Part shown: one piece after another, positions 55,106 through 64,000 of the stretch
How positions within the stretch are numbered: position 1 is the stretch's first letter
How the letters are laid out: every line of letters begins with the position of its first letter
Assembly: GCA_965247125.1 (NCBI GenBank)
Contig: CBDFGO010000002.1
Coordinates: 1,116,001-1,180,000 of the forward strand
Length of the DNA: 64,000 bases
Direction of reading: 5' to 3'
Source of the DNA: CALBJU01 sp965247125
GTDB taxonomy: Bacteria; Bacteroidota; Rhodothermia; Rhodothermales; UBA10348
Position numbers and translations under genes: made by a program
The notes under the pieces: model-generated
Told to the model about the DNA's origin: nothing
What the model saw: only the letters and a program-made list of their open reading frames with translations
Databases searched by the model: none

Positions 55106-57193
55106 ATGGAACTGAAAGACGAGATAATGGCTCGGATGTACGTGGTAATCACGCTGATCAGCCTGTTGCCGATTCTGGTCGCAATGCAGGTTTTGAGGGT
55201 AACTACGCTCGATGGTCCCGACCTCAGGACGACTGCAGAGGCGCAGTCTACAGAATTCAGGGACATTCCAGCAATTCGGGGCAAAATATTCGATGCTCAG
55301 GATCGGCCTCTTGTAGTCAATATCAAGCGGTTGGATATAGACTTGGATCCGAGCATAGACGGATTTTCCCGACAAGCGGTAGCGTTCTACAGAAAGCTCT
55401 CGACGATGATCAACGCATCGGCTGGGGTATTACAATCGCGGGTTGACGGGCGATCCAGTCCTAGCTTCGTCACGCTCGCCCAGGATGTTCACTTGAGCTC
55501 GGATGAGCTGAACTGGCTGGGTACGGTTCCGGGTGCCATTGCGCGGCACTCGACGAGCAGGCGCTACAATCATGGCGAGGCGGCAGCACATGTTCTGGGA
55601 GTAGCGGGAATCGATGCGGGTCAATCGGGTCTGGAACTCCAGTTCGACGCAGAGATGCGTGGGGTAAATGGACGACGCGCCGTGCATCTCGACCGCAAGA
55701 ATGTACCGAGATTCATCCCTGGAAGTGAAGAAATCCTTCCCGCACACGGGGAGTCGCTGTATCTGACGCTCGATCTGATCATGCAGTCGATTCTGGAGGA
55801 AGAGTTCAGAAAGGGGACGATTGTTGCGGGAGCAGGGTGGGCTTCGGCGGTGGCGCTCGATCCAAACACCGGTGCGATTCTGGCGATGGCCAACTATCCC
55901 ACGTTCGATCCAAATAATCCAGGTCGATACAATCACGATGAGAAACGTAATCGCGCGATCACAGACAAGATTGAGCCGGGTTCCGTCATCAAGATCGTTC
56001 CCGCCGTGGCTGCGCTGGAATCCAGGGTAGTTGCGCTCTCCGATACCATCGATACTGGAGAGGGTGAGTTGGTTCAGGGCAGGTACATATTGAGAGATAC
56101 TCACCCGAACGGTCGTATTCCGTTCTGGCAGGTCATCCAGAAATCCAGCAATATTGGCACCGCTCTCGTTGCGGACCTAATGGACAACGGTGTGCTGTAT
56201 AGCTACGCTCGGCAATTCGGGTTCAATCAGAAAACCGGAATTGAATTGCCCGGAGAGGTAGCAACTACGGTCAAAAAGCTAGAGAACTGGACCGGCAGTA
56301 CACGTAGCGCGATGAGCAGGGGGTATGCCATCGAGGCTTCGACGTTGCAAATTGCCCTCTCCTACGCCGCTCTGGCCAATGGAGGCGTTCTCATGAAGCC
56401 GTATCTGGTCAGAGAACGAAGGGATTCTTATGGCAACGTGACCTGGAGGGCCCACCCAGATTCCATTCGGCGCGTATTCAAGCGTGACACGGCCAGAAAA
56501 TTGGCGCCCGTGTTCGAAACGGTCGTATCCGAGGAAGGGACGGCGCCGATGGCAATGGTCGACGGACTTCGAATAGCCGGCAAGACGGGTACTGCTCAAA
56601 AATCACGTCTCGATGGGAGAGGCTATATGCAGGGCAAGTACCGCGCAACGTTTGTCGGATATTATCCTGTTGAGGATCCGCAGATTGTCCTCGCGATTGT
56701 GATGGATGAGCCGACGAAGAGTTCTTACGGAGGCGTAGTTGCAGCACCTGTGTTTCAGGCCGTGGCCAAACGCTGGATGGCCAGAATGCCAGAGTTGGCT
56801 AGATACGTGCACGCCGAGGGACAACAAGAAATTGAAGAGTCCATGGCCGTCGTTCCTGATGTCGCCGATCTCCCGGTTCCTATCGCAGGTCGACTGCTCA
56901 CTGCACTGGGACTGAATACGCCGGTGACGGGCTTGAACTACAGAGCATCTGTGATCACCCAGAATCTGGCGGCGGGAAGGGAAGCCCTCTCAGGCGTTCC
57001 GGTGGAACTGACGGTCAGCGTGGACTCCACGGGCGTGATGCCCGATGTGATCGGGCTTGCGGGGCGTGACGCAAGATCGTGGCTCGCGGCCCTGAACATT
57101 GAGGTGAAATTCGAGGGGCACGGAACGGTACGCTCGCAATCAGTTGCCGCGGGCGGAGAAATCCCACCAGAGGTGACACTGAGACTGAACTGA
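55106..57193 (+). CDS. ftsI: Penicillin-binding protein FtsI (PBP3-like) with PASTA domains
   Basis: This 695-residue septal transpeptidase has an N-terminal membrane anchor (about 12-32) and a pedestal domain. The transpeptidase motifs are S-V-I-K at about residue 292 (IEPGSVIKIVPA), SSN (QKSSNIGTA) and KTG (AGKTGTAQKS, about 492). The C-terminus from about 575 holds PASTA-like segments (VVPDVADLPVPIAGRLL and VMPDVIGLAGRDARSWLAAL). PASTA domains on FtsI occur in Bacteroidota. It crosslinks septal peptidoglycan with FtsW, encoded downstream. Confidence 0.95.
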   Translation: MELKDEIMARMYVVITLISLLPILVAMQVLRVTTLDGPDLRTTAEAQSTEFRDIPAIRGKIFDAQDRPLVVNIKRLDIDLDPSIDGFSRQAVAFYRKLSTMINASAGVLQSRVDGRSSPSFVTLAQDVHLSSDELNWLGTVPGAIARHSTSRRYNHGEAAAHVLGVAGIDAGQSGLELQFDAEMRGVNGRRAVHLDRKNVPRFIPGSEEILPAHGESLYLTLDLIMQSILEEEFRKGTIVAGAGWASAVALDPNTGAILAMANYPTFDPNNPGRYNHDEKRNRAITDKIEPGSVIKIVPAVAALESRVVALSDTIDTGEGELVQGRYILRDTHPNGRIPFWQVIQKSSNIGTALVADLMDNGVLYSYARQFGFNQKTGIELPGEVATTVKKLENWTGSTRSAMSRGYAIEASTLQIALSYAALANGGVLMKPYLVRERRDSYGNVTWRAHPDSIRRVFKRDTARKLAPVFETVVSEEGTAPMAMVDGLRIAGKTGTAQKSRLDGRGYMQGKYRATFVGYYPVEDPQIVLAIVMDEPTKSSYGGVVAAPVFQAVAKRWMARMPELARYVHAEGQQEIEESMAVVPDVADLPVPIAGRLLTALGLNTPVTGLNYRASVITQNLAAGREALSGVPVELTVSVDSTGVMPDVIGLAGRDARSWLAALNIEVKFEGHGTVRSQSVAAGGEIPPEVTLRLN

Positions 57194-57232
57194 CCACCAA
57201 CATGAATCTCGAAAGAGACCGAAAACAAATAG

Positions 57233-58732
57233 ATGCATTTCGAAACGTGCATAGAGCGGCTTCGACAAAGCGACCTGCTGGTCGAAGCGTCGAGGAGTGC
57301 ACAATCTTCTTTCGACCACCTGATTATCGACCGCTTGGTTATCGATAGCCGGGATGTCGGGCCATCGGATTGTTTCGTCGCCCTCAAAGGCACGAACGTC
57401 GATGGCCACCTGTTCATTGACAAAGCTGTTTTAAACGGAGCTATCGCCATCGTGTGCGAGTCGGGGCCGGCCGTGGCCGGCCCCGACATCGCACGCGTGA
57501 AGGACTCCAGGCGCGCACTCGCAGAATTGGCTTCTCTGATGGAGTCTGATCCCGCATCGAAACTGAAGATATTCGCGGTTACGGGCACCAATGGAAAGAC
57601 CACCGTAGCCACGTTGGTGGCTCACGTTCTCGAAGCGAACAACCATAAATCCGGATTTATCGGCACAACCGGTTATCGGGATGGCACCCATTTTTTCGAG
57701 GCTGTCCGCACCACACCGTCCACAGTTCGTGTCTATGAACTGCTCGGACAGATGCTGGCCAGTGGATGCTCACACTGCTCGATGGAGCTGTCGTCACACG
57801 CCATCGATCAGGACAGAATTCGGATGCGAGACGTGGACGTGGCCCTCTTCACCAACCTTACTCGTGACCACCTGGACTATCACGGTACTTTTGAATTGTA
57901 TTTTGCGGCGAAAAAGAAGCTCTTCGATGAGTTACCCGACGGTGCGGTTGCCGTGGTAAATGTAGACGATCCTCGCGGCAGGGAGATAGCCGCCGACACC
58001 AATGCATCGGTCATCACGTTTGGATCGCATGACCATTCAGATGTGAGTTTTTCGATCAAGGGCAACGATTTATCCGGCCTGGATCTGACCATCGACGGTC
58101 ACCGGCGGCGTTTCCGACTCGCCGGAACGTACAACGCATCCAATCTGGCGGGGTCGTATGCGGCGAGTCGCGCACTCGGACTTTCTGCGACAGAGTGCAT
58201 CGATGCACTTTCTTCCAGTCCACCGGTCGAAGGTCGATTCGAACGTATGCAGTTCGAAGGAGGCACGACGGTCATCGTGGACTATGCGCATACTCCCGAC
58301 GCGCTCAAAAACGTACTGGAAGCGACGCTTCAGAGTCTGCAAGCCGGTTCGAGTTTGTGGTGCATTTTTGGTTGCGGGGGTGATCGCGATCCTGGCAAAA
58401 GGGCGCAAATGGGCGCGATTGCAGAACGGTTGGCGCATCGAGTGATCGTGACCAGTGACAATCCGAGGACGGAGGATCCAAAACTGATTCTGGACGACAT
58501 CAGGCAAGGCCTGCTCAAGCCGGAAGACGCATTCTGGGAAATTGACCGTCGTGAAGCAATCGGCAAAGCTGCTGCACATATGACCCCGGGCGATACGTTG
58601 GTGTTGGCCGGAAAAGGCCACGAGACGTACCAGGTAATAGGTGATGACAACATTCATTTTGACGACCGGGAAGAGGCCAGATTGGCCTTCGGAACCCAAT
58701 CGACCCTTCGGTACCCAACTGAAATTGAGTAA
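57233..58732 (+). CDS. murE: UDP-MurNAc-L-Ala-D-Glu:meso-diaminopimelate ligase
   Basis: This 499-residue Mur ligase adds the third residue to the peptidoglycan stem peptide. Marks are the ATP loop VTGTNGKTTVATLV at about 117-130, SSHAIDQDRI, and the DNPR motif in TSDNPRTEDPKLI at about 407-419, the marker of meso-DAP enzymes rather than lysine enzymes. Length is normal. The next gene is mraY, with murF absent from the usual slot. Confidence 0.96.
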   Translation: MHFETCIERLRQSDLLVEASRSAQSSFDHLIIDRLVIDSRDVGPSDCFVALKGTNVDGHLFIDKAVLNGAIAIVCESGPAVAGPDIARVKDSRRALAELASLMESDPASKLKIFAVTGTNGKTTVATLVAHVLEANNHKSGFIGTTGYRDGTHFFEAVRTTPSTVRVYELLGQMLASGCSHCSMELSSHAIDQDRIRMRDVDVALFTNLTRDHLDYHGTFELYFAAKKKLFDELPDGAVAVVNVDDPRGREIAADTNASVITFGSHDHSDVSFSIKGNDLSGLDLTIDGHRRRFRLAGTYNASNLAGSYAASRALGLSATECIDALSSSPPVEGRFERMQFEGGTTVIVDYAHTPDALKNVLEATLQSLQAGSSLWCIFGCGGDRDPGKRAQMGAIAERLAHRVIVTSDNPRTEDPKLILDDIRQGLLKPEDAFWEIDRREAIGKAAAHMTPGDTLVLAGKGHETYQVIGDDNIHFDDREEARLAFGTQSTLRYPTEIE

Positions 58733-58785
58733 ACGAACTACATAGGCACGCGACGCCCGCGGCCGTGCAACCACACCCTCAATCC

Positions 58786-59943
58786 ATGCTTTACTATCTC
58801 ATCATATATCTGGAGGAAGTCTTCCAGCCGCCAGGGTTCCAGATAGTTCAGTTCAGTACCGTGCGGGCATCGCTGGCGGCCATCACGGCGCTGGTGATAT
58901 CGCTCTACGCCGGCCGTTACATCATCAGATGGCTCAGCAGAAAGCAACTCGGGGAGCAGGTTCGCGAGGGAATTCATGCGGGGGCGGTGGATCATACCCA
59001 CAAGCAGGGCACCCCGAGCATGGGTGGGCTCATCATTCTAGTCTCGGTCCTCGGCGCGACACTGCTCTGGGGCGCGATCGCAGAGGTGTACGTGTGGTTG
59101 ATTATGCTGGCAACCGCATGGATGGGGGCATTCGGATTTGCCGACGATTACATCAAGATCGTAAAACGTAACAAGTCAGGTCTTCCAGCTAGGATCAAGA
59201 TAATTGGACAAATCACGCTCGGGTTGTTGGTTGGATCCGTACTGTACTTCCACCCTCAATTCGCCGAGACGAATACGCTTACCTATCTACCCTTCGTAGC
59301 AGGCGAAACGCTCGACTACGATATTTTTCGGCATTTTGTGACCGACGTCGACCTGGGTTGGCTGATATACCTTCCGGTCGTCATTTTTATCCTGACGGCG
59401 CTTTCGAATGCCGTCAATCTGACAGACGGATTGGATGGACTCGCCGCTGGGGTGACCGGCATCGTGGCCGTTGGTTTGACCGCCCTCACGTTCATTGCCG
59501 GAAACGAGGTTTTCTCGGAGTTTTTAACTGAAATGCAGCTTCCGGGGGCGGGGGAGTTGACCATTTTTGCGGCTGCACTCGCCGCTTCCTGTTTCGGTTT
59601 TCTATGGTACAATGGCTACCCGGCTACCGTGTTCATGGGTGATACGGGATCACTTGCACTGGGAGCCGCCATCGGGACGATGACCCTGATGATCAAGAAG
59701 GAATTACTGCTGCCCCTTCTGTGTGCAGTGTTCTTCTTCGAAACCGCTTCGGTAATCATCCAGACGACCTGGTTCAAATACACCAGGAAGAAAACCGGGA
59801 CGGGGAAGCGCGTATTCCGCATGGCGCCCATTCATCATCATTATGAAGCCGGCGGGACCCACGAAGCCAAGATTGTCCTCCGATTCTGGCTGATTACAGC
59901 CGTGACCGTCATTGCCACCTTACTCGTGCTGCGGATTCGATGA
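58786..59943 (+). CDS. mraY: Phospho-N-acetylmuramoyl-pentapeptide transferase
   Basis: This membrane enzyme of about 385 residues transfers phospho-MurNAc-pentapeptide to undecaprenyl phosphate, making lipid I. It has about ten membrane helices. Marks are HTHKQGTPSMGGLI, FADDYIKIVKRNKSGL, NAVNLTDGLDGLAAG and GDTGSLALGAAIG. The ATG at 58786 (MLYYLIIYLEEVFQ) is the usual family start; a GTG at 58765 would add seven residues. Its TGA overlaps the murD ATG as ATGA. Confidence 0.96.
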   Translation: MLYYLIIYLEEVFQPPGFQIVQFSTVRASLAAITALVISLYAGRYIIRWLSRKQLGEQVREGIHAGAVDHTHKQGTPSMGGLIILVSVLGATLLWGAIAEVYVWLIMLATAWMGAFGFADDYIKIVKRNKSGLPARIKIIGQITLGLLVGSVLYFHPQFAETNTLTYLPFVAGETLDYDIFRHFVTDVDLGWLIYLPVVIFILTALSNAVNLTDGLDGLAAGVTGIVAVGLTALTFIAGNEVFSEFLTEMQLPGAGELTIFAAALAASCFGFLWYNGYPATVFMGDTGSLALGAAIGTMTLMIKKELLLPLLCAVFFFETASVIIQTTWFKYTRKKTGTGKRVFRMAPIHHHYEAGGTHEAKIVLRFWLITAVTVIATLLVLRIR

Positions 59944-61307
59944 ATACCCGAGGTGCACCATATGTCAGCGGGAAGCGAGTCGCGGTTCTTGGAGCCGCGC
60001 GGAGCGGTCGGGCAGTAGCATCACTCCTGAAACGACACGGAGCGGATGTGTTCGTCTCGGACGCGGGAAGCATTACTGAAAGTGCACAGGACTCATTCAA
60101 CATGGAGGGAATCACCTACGAGGCGTCGGGTCACACAGAATTAGCCTGGCAAGCAGATTTCGTTGTAGCCAGTCCTGGTGTCCCTGACGAAGCGGAACCC
60201 ATGCGGGAAGCACTATTGAGAGGGACACCCCTCTATTCGGAGATTGAAGTGGCCAGCTGGTTCTGCGATGCACATATCATTGCGATCACGGGCTCAAACG
60301 GGAAGACGACAACGACTGAACTGCTCGGCCATCTGTTCAGAAAAGCGGGCCGAAACACATTTGTCTGTGGGAATGTGGGTCGCCCCTTCTCTGACGATAC
60401 GGACCGGACCGGGCCCGATGACCTGGTCGTGCTCGAGGTGTCGAGCTTTCAGCTCGACCACATAGACTCCTTTCGGCCTGACGTGTCGATTCTTCTGAAT
60501 ATCACCCCGGATCATCTGGACAGATACAACGAAGACATCGAGCGCTACGCGGCCAGCAAACTTCGTATCTGCGAGAATCAGACTGGCGTTGACACATTCA
60601 TTTTCAACCAGGATGACGAGCGTATCGCTCGATTCATCCACAAACGAGTCCGGGGACCCATTGCCCTCGGGATATCAATAACGGAGGAGATCCGTGCAGC
60701 AGGTTTTTTAAGAAACAGTGACCTGATGCTACGAATCAACGATCAAGAGGAAAACCTAATGCCGACAGAAAAACTGGCCTTGAGGGGCCGTCACAACGTG
60801 TACAACTCGCTGGCGGCAGCCGTTGCAGCACGTGTGGTGGAGGTCAGAAGCGACGTTGTCAGAGAGAGCCTTCGATCTTTCGAAGGGGTCCCTCACCGTC
60901 TTGAGACCGTACGCGACATTGACGGTGTTCGCTATATCAACGACTCCAAGGCGACGAACGTGAACGCGCTTTGGTATGCGCTGGAAAGCTTCACTGAACC
61001 CGTGGTGCTGATTGCCGGGGGCCGGGACAAGGGCAACGACTACTCGGGCCTGAAATCACTCGTTCAGACACGCGTTCGGGCGCTGATAACCATTGGCGAA
61101 GCGGCCGAGGCGATTCAGGCAGAGCTTGGCGAGTTCACGGCAGACGGAGTGACCACCGAGTCACTCGATGAAGCCGTAAAGCTCGCTCATTTGCTGGCTC
61201 GTCCGGGAGATGTAGTTCTCTTGAGTCCTGCGTGCGCCTCCTTCGACATGTTTGATTCCTACGAACATCGTGGAGATCAATTCAAGCAAATTGTTTCCAA
61301 CCTCTAA
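59940..61307 (+). CDS. murD: UDP-MurNAc-L-alanine:D-glutamate ligase
   Basis: This 455-residue Mur ligase adds D-glutamate. Marks are VLGAARSGRAVASLL (N-terminal Rossmann), the ATP loop ITGSNGKTTTTELLGHL at about 115-131, LEVSSFQLDHI, NITPDHLDRY and the C-terminal RYINDSKATNVNALWYALE plus LSPACASFDMFDSYEHRGDQF. It is coupled to mraY by a 4-base overlap. Confidence 0.97.
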   Translation: MNTRGAPYVSGKRVAVLGAARSGRAVASLLKRHGADVFVSDAGSITESAQDSFNMEGITYEASGHTELAWQADFVVASPGVPDEAEPMREALLRGTPLYSEIEVASWFCDAHIIAITGSNGKTTTTELLGHLFRKAGRNTFVCGNVGRPFSDDTDRTGPDDLVVLEVSSFQLDHIDSFRPDVSILLNITPDHLDRYNEDIERYAASKLRICENQTGVDTFIFNQDDERIARFIHKRVRGPIALGISITEEIRAAGFLRNSDLMLRINDQEENLMPTEKLALRGRHNVYNSLAAAVAARVVEVRSDVVRESLRSFEGVPHRLETVRDIDGVRYINDSKATNVNALWYALESFTEPVVLIAGGRDKGNDYSGLKSLVQTRVRALITIGEAAEAIQAELGEFTADGVTTESLDEAVKLAHLLARPGDVVLLSPACASFDMFDSYEHRGDQFKQIVSNL

Positions 61308-61328
61308 CCGAAGTCGCCGAGACGGACG

Positions 61329-62468
61329 ATGCAGATTTTAACATTGCGTAGCAAGGGCTTTGAATCCGTGGACAAGTTTGTCCTCTGGGCTTTTATGCTC
61401 CTGAGCGCGATCGGTGTTGTCGCGGTTTACAGCGCGATTTCGTATCTCGCCGCGACGAAAGGAGACGGCGATACAGAAGCACTCCTGTTCAAGCATTTGT
61501 TCCGAGTTGGGTTGGCACTGCTCGCAATGGGCGTTTTCTCGATGATCGACTACCGCGTGCTTGCGAAGTGGAGTCGCATCATGCTCATCATTTCCATCGT
61601 TATGCTGATTGCTGTGCAGGTGGTCGGGATCGTGTCCGGAGGTGCGGCCAGATGGCTGAACCTGGCAGGAGTAATTTTTCAGCCTTCGGACATGGCGAAG
61701 GTCTCTCTGGTGTTGTATGTATCGACGCTACTGGCCCAGAAACAGGTCTACATAAAATCGTTCTCCAGATCGTTCACGCCGATTTTCGTATGGATACTCC
61801 TCACAATTGGTGTTATCGGAATCTCTGACCTGTCGACCGCCGCCGTCGTGCTTGTCTGCGTTCTGGTAATGTGCTTCATCGCGAGAGTCAGCGTACTGCA
61901 TATATCGATGGTGGGCGTGCTCGGATTGGTTCTCGCGTACGTGATGCTTCTGGGTTCTCCCGAAAGAGCGGCTCGCATAGAATCGTTCGTGGGCATGAAG
62001 CTCTTCCCCAACACGGTCGCCGAAAAGGTGCTATCCGTGAGAGACGAAGGATACCAATCGCACCAGGCGAAAATCGCGATTGCCCTTGGTGGGTTAACGG
62101 GAGTAGGCCCAGGGAAAAGCACCCAGAAGCACTTTCTACCGGCGCCGTACAACGATTTCATCTATGCAATCATTGCCGAGGAATACGGGATCATCGGGGC
62201 GTTTGTCCTGCTGGGCCTCTTCCTTCTGATCCTGTTCAGGGGGCTCCTCAGAATTGCGAGGCACGCTCCTGATCCGCTTGGTCTTTTTCTGGCAGTGGGA
62301 ATCGTGGTGATGTTTTCGCTCTACGGATTTATTCACGCCGGAGTCTCTACCAACTTGTTGCCGGTGACCGGGCTGGCTCTTCCGTTCGTGTCGTACGGGG
62401 GTACTTCCCTCCTGGCGAACGGAATCATGGCAGGGATCCTGCTCAACATCTCCAGACAGATTGCTTAG
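61329..62468 (+). CDS. ftsW: Lipid II polymerase / cell-division protein FtsW
   Basis: This 379-residue SEDS glycosyltransferase polymerises lipid II at the septum with FtsI. It has about ten membrane helices. Marks are ARWLNLAGVIFQPSDMAKVS, the IAIALGGLTGVGPGKSTQKHFLPAPYND-like extracellular loop, IYAIIAEEYGIIGAFVLLGLF and LPFVSYGGTSLLANG. The start is ATG at 61329. Its end overlaps murG by 8 bp. Confidence 0.96.
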   Translation: MQILTLRSKGFESVDKFVLWAFMLLSAIGVVAVYSAISYLAATKGDGDTEALLFKHLFRVGLALLAMGVFSMIDYRVLAKWSRIMLIISIVMLIAVQVVGIVSGGAARWLNLAGVIFQPSDMAKVSLVLYVSTLLAQKQVYIKSFSRSFTPIFVWILLTIGVIGISDLSTAAVVLVCVLVMCFIARVSVLHISMVGVLGLVLAYVMLLGSPERAARIESFVGMKLFPNTVAEKVLSVRDEGYQSHQAKIAIALGGLTGVGPGKSTQKHFLPAPYNDFIYAIIAEEYGIIGAFVLLGLFLLILFRGLLRIARHAPDPLGLFLAVGIVVMFSLYGFIHAGVSTNLLPVTGLALPFVSYGGTSLLANGIMAGILLNISRQIA

Positions 62469-63591
62469 CAGCGCACTCATATCGAATGGGTTTTCTCCCC
62501 GGATCCTGATCGCGGGTGGCGGCACGGGCGGTCACGTGTATCCCGCCGTGGCCATCGCGGATGCCATCGGAGGACTCAATCGACAGGCCGTCGTCGAGTT
62601 TGCCGGGTCACGCACAGGGATCGAGTGGCGCTTGGTGCCGGAATCGGGCTATTCCATTCATCACATTTCGGTCCAGGGGTTACAGAGAAGGCTGACGCTG
62701 AAAAATCTGACGTTGCCCTTCGTCGTAGCGAAAGGCTTGAAGGAGGCGCGGGATCTGATCCGACATTTTGATGCCGATGTCGTGGTCGGAACGGGCGGGT
62801 ATGTTGCCCTTCCCTTGCTCCTGGCAGCACGTTATCTGCACCGACGAATCGCCATTCAGGAGCAGAATGCGTTTATGGGATTGACCAATCGGATTGTATC
62901 ACGATTTGCCGATCAAATCCACATCGCATTTGACGAAGCGGCGCCGAAATCAAAGGCGTCAAACACACGCATTACGGGAAATCCGGTTCGCCAGAACCTG
63001 GCAGAGTCCCACCGACAGGAAGCGCTGGATTATTTCGAGTTTTCAGACGTCCGACACGTTGTATTCATGACCGGTGGGTCGATCGGCAGTCAAGCCATGA
63101 ATGAAGCGATGGCCACCATTGTCCGCTCGCTGCTGGCGAAGAGGGGAATCGGGGTAATCTGGCAGACCGGCGAGAGATATTTTGAGCGTTTTCAGACATC
63201 CGTACCCGACCATCCGAGATTGAGACTGAAAGCGTATGTGGATCGCATGGACATGGCGTATTCCGCGGCCGATCTGATGATTTGCCGAAGCGGAGCTTCA
63301 ACGTGTTCAGAACTGATGCTGACAGGCACGCCCGCGATTCTAATCCCTTCACCTAACGTCGCAGAGGATCATCAGACAAAAAACGCGCTGAGCCTGGTAT
63401 CAGCGGGTGCTGCCACGCTGCTGGAAGAGTCGCGCATGCATCACGAACTCCTCGACGCCACGAAGGACCTGCTTGGGGATACGGCCCGGCTCGATAGGAT
63501 GTCAGCAAACGCCCTGAAATTGGCCAAGCCGAACGCCGCGCGAGAAATCGCGGAGGATATCCTGGGCCTTGCCCGAACAAGAATCCGATGA
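62461..63591 (+). CDS. murG: UDP-GlcNAc:lipid I N-acetylglucosaminyltransferase
   Basis: This 376-residue GT28 enzyme makes lipid II at the inner face of the membrane. Marks are [67 protein letters not shown] and [23 protein letters not shown]. The start is TTG at 62461, within the end of ftsW; no better start is available. Its TGA overlaps the murC ATG as ATGA. Confidence 0.96.
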   Translation: MLSSALISNGFSPRILIAGGGTGGHVYPAVAIADAIGGLNRQAVVEFAGSRTGIEWRLVPESGYSIHHISVQGLQRRLTLKNLTLPFVVAKGLKEARDLIRHFDADVVVGTGGYVALPLLLAARYLHRRIAIQEQNAFMGLTNRIVSRFADQIHIAFDEAAPKSKASNTRITGNPVRQNLAESHRQEALDYFEFSDVRHVVFMTGGSIGSQAMNEAMATIVRSLLAKRGIGVIWQTGERYFERFQTSVPDHPRLRLKAYVDRMDMAYSAADLMICRSGASTCSELMLTGTPAILIPSPNVAEDHQTKNALSLVSAGAATLLEESRMHHELLDATKDLLGDTARLDRMSANALKLAKPNAAREIAEDILGLARTRIR

Positions 63592-64000
63592 AGCCAAACG
63601 GGACAAATAAAAACAACATGCCTGATTCGGTCCTCGAAAGGGGGCCCGATGTGCTGCGCCGTCAACCCACATTCGGGAAGATCAGGCACGTGCACATGGT
63701 TGGCGTTGGCGGGATCGGCATGAGCTCGATCGCTGAGATTCTTCTCATACGCGGGTACGAAGTATCCGGCTCAGACCTCGCTGAAAATGACGTTACCCGC
63801 CATCTACGAGACTTGGGCGCCCGAATCTTCAAGGGACATAGTGCCGAATATGTGGGGGGCGCCTGCGTGGTGGTTCACTCCTCTGCCGTAGACCCCGCCG
63901 AGAATCCGGAAACACTGTTCGCCCAAGAAAAACACATTCCGGTGATTCGAAGGAGCGAGATGCTGGGCGAATTGATGCGGATGAAGTTTGGTATCGGCAT
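63588..64000 (+). CDS. murC: UDP-MurNAc:L-alanine ligase, 5' part only
   Basis: This is the N-terminal part (about 137 codons) of the Mur ligase that adds L-alanine to UDP-MurNAc. It starts [19 protein letters not shown] and has the glycine-rich [31 protein letters not shown] and [14 protein letters not shown] stretches, then runs off the window before the ATP loop. A second in-frame ATG lies ten codons in. It is coupled to murG by a 4-base overlap and should be followed by ftsQ, ftsA and ftsZ in this lineage (inference). Confidence 0.94.
   Translation, partial: MKPNGTNKNNMPDSVLERGPDVLRRQPTFGKIRHVHMVGVGGIGMSSIAEILLIRGYEVSGSDLAENDVTRHLRDLGARIFKGHSAEYVGGACVVVHSSAVDPAENPETLFAQEKHIPVIRRSEMLGELMRMKFGIG

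Overview
The window is about 55 % GC by eye, densely coded, and looks like a chromosomal segment of a Bacteroidota-group bacterium, most likely the Rhodothermota/Balneolota branch (inference). Three things point there: promoter -10 regions of the form TAnnTTTG, a dcw cluster ordered mraZ-rsmH-ftsL-ftsI-murE-mraY-murD-ftsW-murG-murC without murF, and a BatA-type VWA protein. MurE carries the DNPR motif of meso-diaminopimelate ligases, so the wall should be a DAP-type Gram-negative wall. TTG and GTG starts are common. No insertion sequence, prophage, CRISPR array or antiphage system was recognised.

Layout. (1) 1-6150, minus strand: an operon for reductive pyrimidine catabolism: amidohydrolase, NCS1 transporter, class III aminotransferase, dihydropyrimidinase and methylmalonate-semialdehyde dehydrogenase (cut by the window edge). 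Together they would import a nucleobase and convert dihydrouracil to beta-alanine and then acetyl-CoA. (2) 6395-11818, minus: an unknown membrane protein, a frameshifted NAD(P)-binding epimerase-like gene, and two lipoproteins, one a large SGNH/beta-propeller/azurin-like fusion and one ThuA-like. (3) 12096-20052: tRNA-Val diverging from the origin-type cluster rpmH-rnpA-yidC-mnmE-mnmG-rsmG, followed by a WYL regulator. A perfect 16-bp parS site lies between mnmG and rsmG. (4) 20188-30862: mfd and murQ (minus), recF, an M48 lipoprotein peptidase, a MaoC hydratase and an RND/MMPL exporter. (5) 30859-36430: a glycosyltransferase and membrane-protein region with an HTTM protein. (6) 36628-36798: a striking 19-bp tandem repeat (8 perfect units plus 1 degenerate) ahead of a DUF3047 gene. 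(7) 37650-45836: uvrA, a BatA/VWA protein, a membrane protein, hflX and a CBS-ACT protein. (8) 45998-52725: gyrB followed closely by two glycosyltransferases and a methyltransferase, then pyrG. (9) 53073-64000: the dcw cell-division and peptidoglycan operon, headed by a TTGACA-type promoter and a two-repeat MraZ box, and leaving the window inside murC.

The window is mostly housekeeping. The items most worth a second look are the 19-bp repeat array, the parS site away from any visible parAB, the cupredoxin-propeller lipoprotein paired with ThuA, the frameshifted oxidoreductase, and the clear divergent promoter pair at tRNA-Val/rpmH. I found nothing I would call a wholly new system.
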